NCBI GenBank assembly: GCA_037179335.1
Contig: JAKZHN010000013.1
Span: 62,001-126,000 of the forward strand
Direction of reading: 5' to 3'
DNA length: 64,000 bases
Origin: Cyclaneusma minus
Taxonomy: Eukaryota; Ascomycota; Leotiomycetes; Marthamycetales; Marthamycetaceae
The notes under the pieces are model-generated. The model was given only the letters and a program-made list of their open reading frames with translations, did no database searches and was not told the origin of the DNA. Below, in pieces: positions 45,071 through 56,264 of the stretch; position 1 is the stretch's first letter, and the number at the start of each line of letters is the position of its first letter. Made by a program: the position numbers and the translations under genes.

Positions 45071-46871
45071 ATGGCTTCTTTACGCTCGTTTGGTCTTTCC
45101 GCTGTTCTGCGGAGAACCGCTGCGCCGGCTTCCTACCGCCAAAGGCTCACGCCACAATGGGCACGAGCTGCGTCGTCGACGACCGCTGAAGCTCAGCACA
45201 AGGTAGGATTTCTGGGAACTGCTTAGATTTTAGATGGGGTGGCTAATGTGTCATTGCAGCTCCTTTCTTCAAAACTCGAGCACGCCGACCCGGCGATTTA
45301 CGAAATTCTACAAAATGTAAATCCACACTCGATTCCTCGCGATCCTCTCGGCCGAATCGACCACGCACCGCTATATATACTCCCAAACCATATTTTGAGT
45401 TTTGCTAATACCCTGGCTTGGGAATGTAGGAGAAACGACGACAAAAGCATTTCATCAACTTGATTCCTTCCGAGAACTTTACGTCACAAGCTGTTCTCGA
45501 TGCTCTTGGGAGTGTTATGCAAAACAAGTACTCTGAGGGATACCCGGGTGCTCGATACTATGGCGGAAACGAATTCATTGATCAGTCCGAGCGGTTATGT
45601 CAACAGAGAGCATTGGAAACATTTGGCTTGAAGGAATCAGAATGGGGTGTCAACGTACAAGGTGAGGGAACTATGACATTGAGATACTTATGTCCTTTTA
45701 GAAACCCGCTGACTTTGACATAGCACTGTCCGGTTCACCGGCGAACTTGTACGCATACTCTGCCCTCTTGAACCCTCACGACAGACTCATGGGTCTCGAC
45801 CTACCCCACGGCGGTCACCTTTCCCACGGATACCAAACACCGACCAAGAAGATCTCCGCAATTTCCAAATATTTTGAGACTTTCCCATACCGCCTCGACG
45901 AGCGTACCGGCCTGATCGACTACGCCAAGTTGGAAGAAAATGCTACTCTTTACAGACCAAAAATTATCATCGCCGGTACCTCAGCCTACTCCCGGTTGAT
46001 CGAATATGAGCGCATGCGTGAAATCGCAGACAAAGTCGGCGCCTACCTCCTGAGCGACATGGCCCACATATCCGGCCTAGTCGCCGCCGGCGTCGTCCCC
46101 TCTCCCTTCCCCCACTCGGATGTCGTCACCACCACCACGCACAAATCCCTCCGTGGTCCTCGCGGCGCTATGATTTTCTACCGCAAGGGTGTCCGCAAGG
46201 TCAACCCCAAGACCAAAGAGCCAGAGATGTGGAATCTCGAAGACCCTATCAACGCATCCGTGTTCCCCGGCCACCAGGGCGGTCCCCACAACCACACCAT
46301 TACTGCCCTGGCCGTGGCACTGAAGCAGGCCCAGTCCGCTGAGTTTAAGGCTTATCAGCGACAGGTGCTCTTGAACTCCCAAGCTCTGGCTAAGCGTTTG
46401 GGTGATTCGAAAGACAAGGGCGGATTGGGCTACACGATCGTATCAGGCGGTACCGACAACCACCTCGTACTCCTCGACCTCAAGCCCCAAGGCGTCGACG
46501 GCGCGCGCGTGGAACGCGTCCTCGAACTCGTGGGCGTAGCATCCAACAAGAACACAGTTCCCGGCGACCGCTCAGCGCTGAAGCCCGGTGGACTGCGTAT
46601 GGGCACTCCTGCCATGACAACGCGCGGTTTCCAACCCGATGATTTCGTCAGAGTAGCGGATGTGGTGAACAGGGCTGTGACTATTACGCAGAGATTAGAC
46701 AAGGTGGCTAGGGAGGCGGCGGAGGCAAAGGGACGCAAGAATCCGGGGAGTGTGAAGGCTTTCTTGGAGTATTTGGGCGAGGGGCAGGACGATACTGAGA
46801 TTGTGCAGTTGAGGAGCGAGGTGGAGGAGTGGGTAGGGACTTTTTCGTTGCCGTGGGAAGCGGGGAGGTGA
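45071..46871 (+). CDS. serine hydroxymethyltransferase, mitochondrial
   Basis: Exons 45071-45202, 45260-45316, 45430-45661 and 45724-46871 give 522 aa; introns are 57, 113 and 62 bp. The enzyme interconverts serine and glycine and loads tetrahydrofolate with a one-carbon unit, using PLP. Evidence: KRRQKHFINLIPSENFTSQA, SEGYPGARYYGGNEFID, VNVQALSGSPANLYAYSALL (restored by the third splice), GLDLPHGGHLSHGYQTPTKK, SDMAHISGLVAAGV and the PLP-lysine motif TTTTHKSLRGPR. The first 44 residues are rich in Arg, Ala and Ser with no acid until late, as in a mitochondrial presequence. An upstream in-frame alternative start is not evident. Length and order match eukaryotic SHMT. Confidence 0.97.
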
Positions 46872-47257
46872 ATTGAGTGCAATAGGGGGTTGAGCGAGCG
46901 TATGATATATGCAGGTGCTGAAGCGTGAAATTCTGCGAAATGGCAAGGGTTTTGATGCGGGCGCAAATGCGAGTGGTCTTTTGTGGGATGTGATGGTTAA
47001 GTGTGTTTGGAATTGGGAGGTTCTGTATATCATCCTAATCGCCACTTAGCAGAAATTCAAAGGTCTCGGAGCGAGAGGTTTCCAGATTTTGTTGGACGTC
47101 GATGGACTTTGCGCTGATGCGCCTCTCAGGGGCTATGTGCTGCGCAAAAAGTCTTTGGCTCCTTTTGCGGCAGGGGGGAAAGACAAAACGATCCATATAA
47201 CCAACCAAATAAATGGAGGAAAAAAAAGCAAACCTGTGCATTGTAGGGCCTGTGTTC
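46872..47257. other. 3' flank of SHMT gene
   Basis: Intergenic. No feature is recognised before the dispersed repeat at 47258. Confidence 0.5.
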
Positions 47258-47505
47258 AACTTTCCGGTGCTGCCCGGGGCGCCAGTCTATCTTTTTTGCT
47301 TTTTTTTAAATTCCCATTTCCACCCCCCTCTCTCGGAACCTCACCTATGCGAGTAGCTGGAGTGTCAGCGCAGTTCTTGATGAATTTCAATTCCCTTTCT
47401 TACCCAGAACGCCATTAATACCCAGATTGCGAATTTATAAGAAATGAGCTTGAATTCTCTATTTTATTACTTTGAAGGTATGCTCGGCTGACCTGCTTAT
47501 TTTAT
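47258..47505 (+). repeat. dispersed SINE-like repeat, 5'-truncated copy
   Basis: Starting at CAACTTTCCGGTGCTGCCCG, this copy matches the reverse complement of 61060-61480. Shared parts are the GCCCGGGGCGCCAGTCTAT block, GAGTAGCTGGAGTGT, GCGCAGTTCTTGATGAA, ACGCCATTRATACCCAG, ATTGCGAATTTATAAG and GAGCTTGAATTCT, ending near GGTATGCTCGG. It lacks the 5' segment that in the other copy holds an A-box-like sequence, and has an internal deletion of about 70 bp after GATGAA. Confidence 0.8.
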
Positions 47506-48825
47506 CATCCGTCATCAGTCAAAACGGCTCACATCCACTGTCCATATTTCACTCACAGCCCATCCCAATAGTCACATGACATCACACTCACATGAAGTAT
47601 CCCCAAGGCTTGAAAAGAAATCAGGATTATGATAGCTAATCGACCTCACAGCGCAGGTCAGCTATCTAATCCCTCTGGAACGCTCAAAGCACAACAAGCA
47701 AACGCCAACCCCTGGTCCTTTCTCCCAGATTCCGAATACGATCCTCCAAGTTTCATTCCGAAACCCAAATGCCGCTGAGTGAGAAGATCAGCAGAGCATA
47801 GTTGACGAAGAAGGCCTCTTGGGGGCAAGACCAAATGCAAAGAGAGACGGTTTGCATTGCGGTCCAAGAGTCGTAGCGCCATTCGAGAGTTGCTTGTAGA
47901 GTTGCTTGTTTCCTTCGAGTTGCAAAGACCAGTAGTGTGCGCTCGTGCAATCGTGAACCGCAAAAAAGACCAGAACGACGCTCCAGATGCGAGCGAGAAG
48001 AAAGAACTCTTTGAATGCGAACCAGCAGTGATGCTTTTGCGCCTTTGCGCCGCAAATGCAGACAAACAAGCAGAAACGCCGAGAATGCAGTTGAGTTCGT
48101 TATGCATTTGAGGCGTTGTAGCCCAGCAATTTCGTAAGACCAGTAGGCATCCGCTCGTGCAAGATTGCGTCAATCCGTGCTGAAGACCTAGCAGTGAGAA
48201 AGGTGAGAGAGGCTCCATGGAACGAGAACCTGTGATGTGCGAAATTTGAGAAGATTTCGCGAATTGCGCCGGCCATGCAAGAAATAGGAGATGCGCCAGG
48301 AATGCAATGTGGTTTCGTTATGCATGGAGCGTCAATGCCATAGTAGAAGCAAAACAAGCAATGCTCATGTAGCCTGTGGTCCTGTTGCCTGTCGTTCATT
48401 GAGTAGAACGGATTGGAGAAGTTACCAGTTGATCAGTTCGTTGAGTATTGAAATAAGCCCGGTAGGAAGTCCTGATAGGGGTTTGTTTCTTGAGCAAATA
48501 GATATGTAAGTGGCAATTTCATAAGGTTGATGATGCATGTTGCCAAAATGCATCGAGAAATATGTGTAGTAGACATATGTGTAAGAGACGCCAAGCCACA
48601 CCCCCTTTTCCTTGCTTTGAAATACGCGGAAAAGGGGTCGTGGTGTGAATGACACTCGATAGGTTGTGTATGTCGTGCTTTCGCTTTAGCTCCCGTAGAT
48701 TATAGAGTAGAAAGCATAAAGCGGTAAGCGTATCTGAGGTATTTGGAGCGAGATGTTCGAGTAAGCGGTGTGGTACGCAGGCCTGGTAGGACTTATAGTG
48801 CATATGATAAGTCGCCATGCGTCGA
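47506..48825. other. intergenic with a diverged 218-bp tandem duplication
   Basis: Two units run about 47900-48110 and 48110-48330. Shared phrases in order are AAGACCAGTAG, CGCTCGTGCAA, GCC(G/A)(A/G)GAATGCA and TTCGTTATGCAT, with period 210-218 bp. Minus-strand frames run through both (47658-48218 and 48100-48399) and share a weak LHER motif, but no domain is recognised and no splice model was convincing. It is either a decayed small gene family or a noncoding repeat. Confidence 0.5.
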
Positions 48826-51581
48826 TCACAAGCTTGCGCTGTTGCCACCCATGGGGGCCCAACCCTGCATCTCACCCCTCGTCTGCTTATCAATCTCCCC
48901 ATTATGCAGATTATCGCTCTCAGAGGAACCCGTTTCCATTTCCGTTTCGGGCAAGCTCAACAACGGAGCCTTGCGCCCTCCTAAATTCACAACTCGGCGC
49001 TGTTGCTCAAAGGCAGTAGTCGACCTTTCGCGACGGCTCTGGGCATCGATTTCCATACTGTTGAGGAATTTGAGACTGTCGTTGACTGCTGCCTGAATGG
49101 AAGTTGCGGTCTTGCCACCACCCAGATTGACGACCGCAATTCGGGAGGGAGCGAGTGAGGGGGAGAGTTGGGAGCGCGTTTGGGCGTCGACTGGAGGGGA
49201 TGGGGTTTGGCGCTCCGGAAGATTCATGTGTCGATGATGTTCGGGGGAACAGGGAGAGGAGAGTTCGGGGCGCGTCTGGGACTCAATTTCCATGTTGTCA
49301 AGGAAATTGTCACTGCTCGTTGCTGCGAAGGTAGAGACTTGCGGGGGAGTAGCCCAGTCTTCGCCGTGTTCCTCAGAATTCTTCAGGGACTGAGTATCCA
49401 TATCATCGTAGTCATATTGGGGGGAATATGCTCTGTACACATTGTCAGTATCATCATCTCTGCTGTGCGTCCAGATACGAATACTCACCCGTCCATCTCC
49501 ATAGCCAGATCCGCCTTTTGCTCCTGCTTAAGCTTCATCTCCGCGTCATCCCTTTCCCACATTTCCATAGCTGTCACCCGACGTGGTTGCGGGTTGACAA
49601 TCTCCTTGCTAACGTTCTTGAGTATGCTGCGGAGACGTTCTTCGTCGACACTCAGGGCCACTGTAGGTGAGTCCAGCATGCTGATATCTTCCTCTTCTCC
49701 AACGTCAGGCATTGAGAGTCGCGGACGCTTTCTGCGTGGCTGTTCAACGTCAGGCGATGCGGGACCGGCAACAGGTCCTGATGCGGGTGATGCAGCCGTA
49801 GAGGGTGGGTATTCTTTCGTGAAAGGACCCCATTGAGAGTCTAGCAACGTAGTCAGATCAAGCTTGAGAGGGTCAGACGTCTGGTTGGGAATACCGAAGA
49901 TTTGATGAGCGGCTCTCTCGATCAACCATTCGCGCTGTGCGTCTGTGAGGTGGGGGTGTTCTCGGACAACTCTGGGTCGGATGCTGTTAGCAAACTTGTC
50001 TCTTTGCTCCTGGGTTGCTCCCTTCTGCTGCTTTGCTCCGGCAGAGGAAGCTCCGGTAGAGGAAGGCGTCCTGGTATCGCCACCACCGTCCAGCAAAGCC
50101 TTCCCAGAAAGATCAATGTGTGAAAGATCTCCGCTCATCGAGTCCGCGTCAGGAAATTCCTTTCTCTTGCGAGAATTGGAATTGACTGAGTCGAGCAGAG
50201 CTTCAAGTCCCTTGGTATTCTTGGAATGATTGTTGGCGCGCAGTTCATTGTAGGCATTGCGGTCCGGGTCCTCCTCAGTCTTGACCCCATTTGGAGGGCT
50301 CACTTGATCATCCTCTCGGGACAAGCGCGACGATGCGCGATACTTGCGGTCCTCCATGCGGCCACTGCTGTTGTGCTCCTTATGCTTCATAAGGCTATCG
50401 CGAGTGGGCGTCTTGATACCATTCTTCTCTCGCAAACGGATGAGTGAATCTCCCCGCATATTTAAAGGGCAAAGGCCAACAAAATGATCACCTCTGGCAG
50501 TGCAGAGACAACAGATGTAGCCACTTTCAGGTTTGGTATCATATGAGGGATCCATGTTTGTGGGACAGAATTTCAGATGATGGCCTGGTGCATGGAGTCA
50601 GTACACGTAAGTGGAGAGCTGGTGCAAGGTCAGAGCTTCAGACTTACCCTTCCTGTGGCACCTGTGGCAGACATAGTTGGGTGGAGGAGGTGGACCCGTT
50701 CCCATGCCGAAGTTGTCATTCAAGTCAATGCTAGGAGTGCGTTCTCTCGAGTGGAAGTCATCGTCGCGCTCGCGCCGGAACTTGGGAGGCTGCTCAATTC
50801 TGGAAGCCAATGACCTGCCGGAAGACAGTGGCCCATTGGAAGACAACGGTCTGAGAGAATCTCCTCCACGCATGGCGTCGTCGTAGTCTGCTCTTTCAGA
50901 CTTGACTGGAGTGCTGTGAGAATTTGAGTGACCTCGGTAGTGATGTGGCTCTGGTGGGCGAGCTGACGAGCGGGGTGGAAGATTCTCCTGATCTCGGTGG
51001 TGGTGTGGGTCTGATGAGCGTGGTGGAAGATTTCCTGATGAACGAGGCGGGAGATTCTCTTTGTGTTGGTTTGACGAGGGCGCAGACTTGGATAAATAGT
51101 CTTTGGTTAATGCCTGTCCAGGCGCAGCAGCAAAAGCGACCGAAATCTCATCGCTGGACGGAGGATACCTATCATTCTTGGACGTAAACGGACCGTTTCT
51201 CTTCTTCCAGCGTCGTACCTCCTCCAAAATATGGCGTTCTGAAAATCCTCGAATGCTCAGACCTTGAACCCAATGTGTAATTGTATTATGCCAGTGTAAA
51301 TTGATCTTGTGGACCGGAGAAGTGCGCTGAACTTCCAGCCAGCGCAAGTAGAAGTCGAAGATTTCTTCGTCTCTGAAATCTCCTAGGCAGTCCCGAATCT
51401 TGCGCAGTGGAAGCTCGGCGAGGTCTTCGCTGTGGAGCCTATTGGGGGTTTCCCGGAGCAGCTTCTCGACGTACATCTTGTCGGGATTGTTGTGCTTACT
51501 CTTGGTCGACTTGTGGCCCAGAGGGTGAGGCATCTTGTTGAAGTTATCGGAATTGGAGTCAGCAGTCTGGTGGCCGGTCAA
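48826..51581 (-). CDS. fungal protein with two CCHC zinc knuckles
   Basis: Minus strand, three exons (51581-50648, 50584-49489, 49432-48826); all phases fit, giving 878 aa. Introns are 63 and 56 bp (GTAAGT...CACCAG; GTGAGT...TACAG). Residues about 35-150 form a conserved-looking helical region (MYVEKLLRETPNRLHSEDLAELPLRK and on). A Ser/Pro/Arg linker repeats ENLPPRSS. Then come two knuckles, C305-x2-C308-x4-H313-x4-C318 (split by the intron) and C336-x2-C339-x5-H345-x4-C350. A Lys/Arg-rich part includes RKRPRLS, a likely nuclear signal. The last exon repeats MEI(E/D)xQ(T/S)R three times. Such knuckles bind RNA or partner proteins, so a nuclear RNA-related role is plausible but unproven. A later ATG at 51533 (MPHPLGHK) is an equally possible start. 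Confidence 0.8.
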
Positions 51582-52808
51582 GGTCGAGATGTGGAAAATC
51601 GAGAGCTGTCAGTGCAGAATTAAGGTTGAAGCGGATCCGGGACGCAAGATCAATTGATGGGGCTCAACTCTAGCCTCCTCAGCCGCCAGCCGCAACCTTA
51701 AGCGATGCAGGACACGATTTAAATCGATTTAAATCGTTCGGCAGCAGATCTGAGGCGAGCGGATTGTGATAATGCCAGGCACCCGAGCGAGCCGTCAGCT
51801 TCATAAAGAGGTGTTTGATTGTCAGTGTCTCCATGTAAGACAGTCGTGGACACCGCTGTCTCACCAATTCTCTTGTGGATTGAAGCAGCTTGGACGCAGC
51901 TTGTCGTGGTGAAGAAAGAGTCTTTCTCCGCTCTGCGGTCGCATTAAGCTTTTAAGCGCTTGTCGACTGATGGCATCGGCGATGTGGGGATGCAGTGCCC
52001 CGGTACTTCGACAGTTAATTGGCTGTCTTGTTTAGGATCAACTTCCGATCTGCAGACGGTCTTTGGTGGAGGGAATTGTTTGAAGCGTCTTGGATATTTT
52101 ATAGATATGGAGGCATTGAAGATCTGATGGGATCATGAGGCTTGATATTAATGGCAATCGATGGACGACTGAATGGAAGCATCTGCCGGAATCTGGTGGA
52201 CATGGCGTGTCATTCAGACTGGAGTAAGCACCTTGCAGCAAGGCTTGTACATGTGTCCATAATCAATGTATTTTGAGGTTGGACGGAGCATCAGCTCAAT
52301 ATATGAAGCCCTATTAATAATCATAAAGAGCAAAAGCTTAAAGCTCAGCTGAAACGATGTCCGGTCAGCTTCATGTCAATGCTGCTTATCGGAGTCCTCC
52401 GCCAAGACGTCAGAAGTCCAACTTGACCGAAGTCAAAATCATTGAAATGCATACAACGAAGTTGTAAAATTAAAGCTAAAATGTTGAAATGATCCAAATC
52501 CCAAATCCCATCAATATCTCCAACCCGCGATTTCTAGTTGCTACGTCGTCTTCCCGCTCCCAATTGGAAGGAACGGCACCTGATTGGCCCTAGCCCTGAC
52601 GTCATTCCCCCTTCCTTTTTGCTGCCCGGTCTCAAAGACACGCCAGTCGCCAGTCGCGCGGTGGGATCCAACATCCAGTCCTCCGAGGCGCCTGGTAACC
52701 GTCCATCGCCACCATCCTCCAATCCTCATCATCTTCGCGTGCGGGAACCCGTTTCTTGCTCCTTCGACCTATTCAGCCGCCAACTCTCCCTCACACTCGC
52801 TTTCCAAG
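51582..52808. other. divergent promoter region
   Basis: Lies between the zinc-knuckle gene (minus) and the Cys-rich gene (plus). The frames seen here overlap one another on both strands and have no support. An ATTTAAATCGATTTAAATCG repeat occurs near 51717. Confidence 0.5.
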
Positions 52809-53264
52809 ATGGCTGACCCGTGTGGTATCGGAATCCCATTCGTGTGTTTCCAGTGCGGAACCGGTACGTACATCTAAAACGGAACCGTCACTCCATACAA
52901 CCCTAGAAATTCGAAACCGGGGACACAAACGGGTGCTGACAAAAGAGACAGATCAAAACCCATGTCACTGTAAAATCGTGGGCCCGACCCTCGGATTTGG
53001 AGCTACCATTCTTCTCGCCGTACGTCCAGCTCGTATCATTGCCCTCTCATCCTTCACTTCCAGCTAACACTGTCTTCAGATCGTCTGCTGGCCTGCATCT
53101 TTATTCTGCGGCTGTTGCTGTACTGAGGCTGGAAAGAAGTATGTATCCGCCTTTCTGTCCATTATCACGAAGTATATGAAAGCCAATGCTTACATTATTC
53201 CAACAGAACACTCGGAGCTCCCGTGGACATAGGCAATTCACTGAGTAATGCGATACCCTTTTGA
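52809..53264 (+). CDS. 79-aa Cys-rich membrane microprotein in four exons
   Basis: Exons 52809-52863, 52952-53019, 53080-53138 and 53207-53264 total 240 nt including the stop. Introns are 88, 60 and 68 bp, all GT..AG (GTACGT, GTACGT, GTATGT donors), and every phase closes. The protein begins MADPCGIGIPFVCFQCGTDQ, then NPCHCKIVGPTLGFG. A hydrophobic segment follows (ATILLAIVCWPASLF), then CGCCCTEAGKK and a tail ending GNSLSNAIPF. Nine of 79 residues are Cys, placed on both sides of one membrane segment, which suggests palmitoylation or metal binding. I do not recognise a named family. Support comes from four consistent exons, with no stop until after the conserved-looking tail. No transcript evidence is available. 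Confidence 0.75.
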
Positions 53265-53967
53265 CACCACCACTCAGTACCACTTCTTTGAGCGACTGGA
53301 TGTGATTGCCTTGGGAGGATGGTGAGCCAGGTTGGGTTTTCAGAGCTTCTCGGCTTGTGTACTTAATTCAGCGGTGGCAGAAGCAATGGACGCCATGATT
53401 GACGATTTCGGGACGCGAGTCCTCGACTTGTTCCGTGTGCTACCTCCAGCTACTTGATTCCTTTGAACTTGAGCGATTTTGATCTCGGATTCACGCAGCC
53501 AATTTTAGAAACGAAGCACTAGCCACTAACAAGAATCTTGTCAGTATATTGCTTTCTCGAGTCAAGTAAGTTTGGCATTTTAAACTCCAAAATGTAGCTC
53601 TCAAAGTGTTATGCTAATCCACTGACGTCAATATTGTTCAGAGTTGATCTTGTAGAAAGAGAGGGTCTCCGAAAGCAGGAGATTGGAAAAATACCCTTCG
53701 CTCTACAGCAGAGAATCATGAAACATCATACATAACATTATTAATGCTTCAAATTCCTAGCTCAAAAGACCTTAGCCGGCGAGATACCTACCCGCACACA
53801 TGGGGATATCTACCCGATCCCGCTGCTTGCCGAAACAACGCGAAACACCGAACTGTCCCCGCGATCCCTGGTATCCAGTCTTTTTCCAAGCTTCATCGTC
53901 GTCATATCCATTGACAATAAGTTCCTGGACAAAACACCTTCCATAACCTTCCATCCCTCGACAACAA
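53265..53967. other. intergenic
   Basis: 3' flank of the Cys-rich gene. No other gene is supported; frames at 53772-53995 on the minus strand look random. Confidence 0.45.
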
Positions 53968-54729
53968 CCTTAGCGGAAGGGGGGGTATGGCGCAATAGTA
54001 TACAGACGGTAAATAACCTTAAAAATGGTAAAAAACTTAAGATAATACAAAACTACAAAAACTGTAAATCCCCGTTTTATAATTTGCATTAATTTACTTG
54101 GTTATTAACCGTTCCCTCCAGCTCCGGCTCCGGCTCCGGCTCCAGCTCCGGCTCCAGCTCCAACACCACCACCACCACCTCCAGCTTCCAGCCTCCAATT
54201 CCAGCTTTCAGCGCGCGCTGCAGCGCATGCCAATTCCTATACGCAGTTTATTTACATTATGCTAACCATATTATACCAGGCCCTTATCCTCGCCCTCGCC
54301 CTCGCTATAGCGCATGCCAGGCTGCCTCTCCGGACATCAATAGATACACATACGCTAAAGCTAAAGCTAAAGCCGGAGCTGGAGCTGGAGCCGGAGCTGG
54401 AGCCGGAGCTGGAGCTGGAGGCTAAAGGCTAAAGGCTAAAAGCTGAAGGCTGGAGCTAGAGCTGGAGCTGGAGCTGGTAAAAGGCTGGAGCTAGAGCTGA
54501 AATAGAATAAATACCATTTTAATTTTAAAATCTGAAATTGCAAAATTATAAAACGTTGACTATTGCAAAAACGTTAATAATTTATTTAAAACTTTGGCAA
54601 TTATAATAAATTCGGAACCTTAAAAATGGTGTATTCGCTGCCGTTTAAATAAAATGGTTTCGTACAATTTCGCCAAGTTTTATACGGTGCCTACACCGTT
54701 GCGCCCCACCCCCCCCCGCTCCGCTAAGG
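53968..54729. mobile_element. 762-bp TIR element with complementary minisatellites
   Basis: The left end CCTTAGCGGAAGGGGGGG then GGCGCAA is mirrored at the right end, which read inwards gives CCTTAGCGGAGCGGGGGGGG then GGCGCAA. Inside, AACCTTAAAAATGGT occurs twice in the same orientation (about 54016 and 54616). A (GCTCCG)-type tract at 54118-54160 and a (GGAGCTGGAGCC)-type tract at 54372-54480 are reverse complements, so single strands could fold into a long hairpin. There is no transposase frame, so the element is non-autonomous. The target duplication is unclear (possibly AA). Confidence 0.7.
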
Positions 54730-55184
54730 AAAGTTCCTTTCTGCAGCTGAAGGTTTTGTCACTGACAGTCAGAAAGTTACCTACTTGAGCGGGGTTTTGT
54801 GAGTGGACGGCGTCCGCGAACATAAGGGCGGCCATTGTCCCACCCAAGTCGTAACACTGTCGACTGGCAAGAATCCCGCCTAAGTATTTGTCACAAAGTG
54901 TCGGGTTTTATAAGCATTTCTGTTTTCTATCAGCGCTTAGAGTCCGGGTCATCCCTACTCAAACACCATAGTAGATGCGTGGAGAAACGTCATGCTGGAA
55001 TGGCATGATATCACTCGTGTTTATTGAGTGGATACCTTCATAGGTATAAGTAAATCTCTCCTCAAGTCTCAGCTGCTCCTCTGTCCTCTCTCTCTTTCTC
55101 TCTACTCTTGTCCAAGCGTTCGTCAAAAGATATCCAAGTCACTTCAAATCCAATCACCTCACCACCCCCTCCCCCGCCACAAAG
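54730..55184. other. intergenic, promoter of GRE2-like gene
   Basis: No gene. A CT-rich leader (CTCTCTCTCTTTCTCTCTACTC, about 55085) precedes the ATG at 55185. Confidence 0.5.
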
Positions 55185-56264
55185 ATGCAAGCCGTCAAGA
55201 ACGCCGTCCACAAAGTCACCGGCAACTCGTCCTCCGGCAGCGGCCAGACCGTCCTCATAACCGGTGGTTCCGGCTTCGTCGCCGCCTCCGTCCTCAACAG
55301 TTTCCTCTCCCGCGGCTACCACGTCCGCACCACCGTTCGCAACGCCCACAGCGCCGAAAAGGTCAAGAAATCCCACTCCAAGTACCTCAAACAACTTGAA
55401 TTCGCCTACGTCGCCGACGTCGCCGCCCCCGGTGCTTTTGACGAAGCAGTCAAAGGTGTCGATGGCGTAATCCACACTGCTTCTCCATTCGTCCTCAGCG
55501 TGGAAGACAACACCCGCGACCTTCTCGACCCCGCTATCAAAGGCACAACCTCCATCTTACACGCTATCAAAAAGCACAACCCAAATGTGAAGCGCGTCGT
55601 CATCACATCTTCGTTCGCTGCGATTGTGGATTTGAGCAAGGGGTTGTGGCCAGGCCACGTTTACACGGAAGCAGACTGGAACCCCGTAACCTACGAAGCC
55701 GCCGCCTCGGGAGATGGCGTTACGGCATACTGTGCTTCCAAGACCTTTGCCGAAAAAGCAGCTTGGGAGTTTGTGGAGAAAGAAAAGCCAAACTTCATGG
55801 TGTCTACCATCAATCCACCTATGGTTTACGGACCCCCCGAACACACTGTCGAAGACATGAGCAAGCTGAACATATCCGCTGCCGACATTTACCGACTTAT
55901 CAGCGGTGCTGAGAAGGAGGTGCCGCAGACGAATTTCTTTGGGTATGTGGATGTGAGGGATGTTGCGGAGGCGCATTTGAAGGCTTATGAGCTGGAGGAA
56001 GCTGCTGGTCAGCGATACTTTACTACGAGCGGTGGATACACGTATCAGATGTTCTGCGATATTATTAGGAGGAAGTTTCCGGAGTTGAAGGATAGGGTGC
56101 CGGAGGGTAAGCCGGGGGATATTTCGCCGTATCCGGATGGGGTTTATCAGGTGGATAACAGCAAGGCGAGCAGGGAGTTGGGAATCAAGTTTAGGGATAT
56201 GGAGACTGTTATTACTGATACTGTGAAGAGGTTGGTGGAGTTGGAGGCTAGCCTTAAGGCTTAA
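55185..56264 (+). CDS. GRE2-like NADPH ketoreductase / extended SDR
   Basis: Single exon, 359 aa. An extended short-chain dehydrogenase of the Gre2 / dihydroflavonol-reductase-like group, which reduces aldehydes and ketones (methylglyoxal is the yeast example) with NADPH. Evidence: the nucleotide-binding motif VLITGGSGFVAASV at about residues 23-36, TTVRN soon after, DGVIHTASPF, VVITSSFAAI, the catalytic YCASK (Tyr-x3-Lys), and NPPMVYGP. The first 20 residues (to SGSGQ) are a short hydrophilic extension. The C-terminal part lacks any targeting signal, so it is probably cytosolic. Length is close to the family norm of about 340. Confidence 0.92.
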   Translation: MQAVKNAVHKVTGNSSSGSGQTVLITGGSGFVAASVLNSFLSRGYHVRTTVRNAHSAEKVKKSHSKYLKQLEFAYVADVAAPGAFDEAVKGVDGVIHTASPFVLSVEDNTRDLLDPAIKGTTSILHAIKKHNPNVKRVVITSSFAAIVDLSKGLWPGHVYTEADWNPVTYEAAASGDGVTAYCASKTFAEKAAWEFVEKEKPNFMVSTINPPMVYGPPEHTVEDMSKLNISAADIYRLISGAEKEVPQTNFFGYVDVRDVAEAHLKAYELEEAAGQRYFTTSGGYTYQMFCDIIRRKFPELKDRVPEGKPGDISPYPDGVYQVDNSKASRELGIKFRDMETVITDTVKRLVELEASLKA

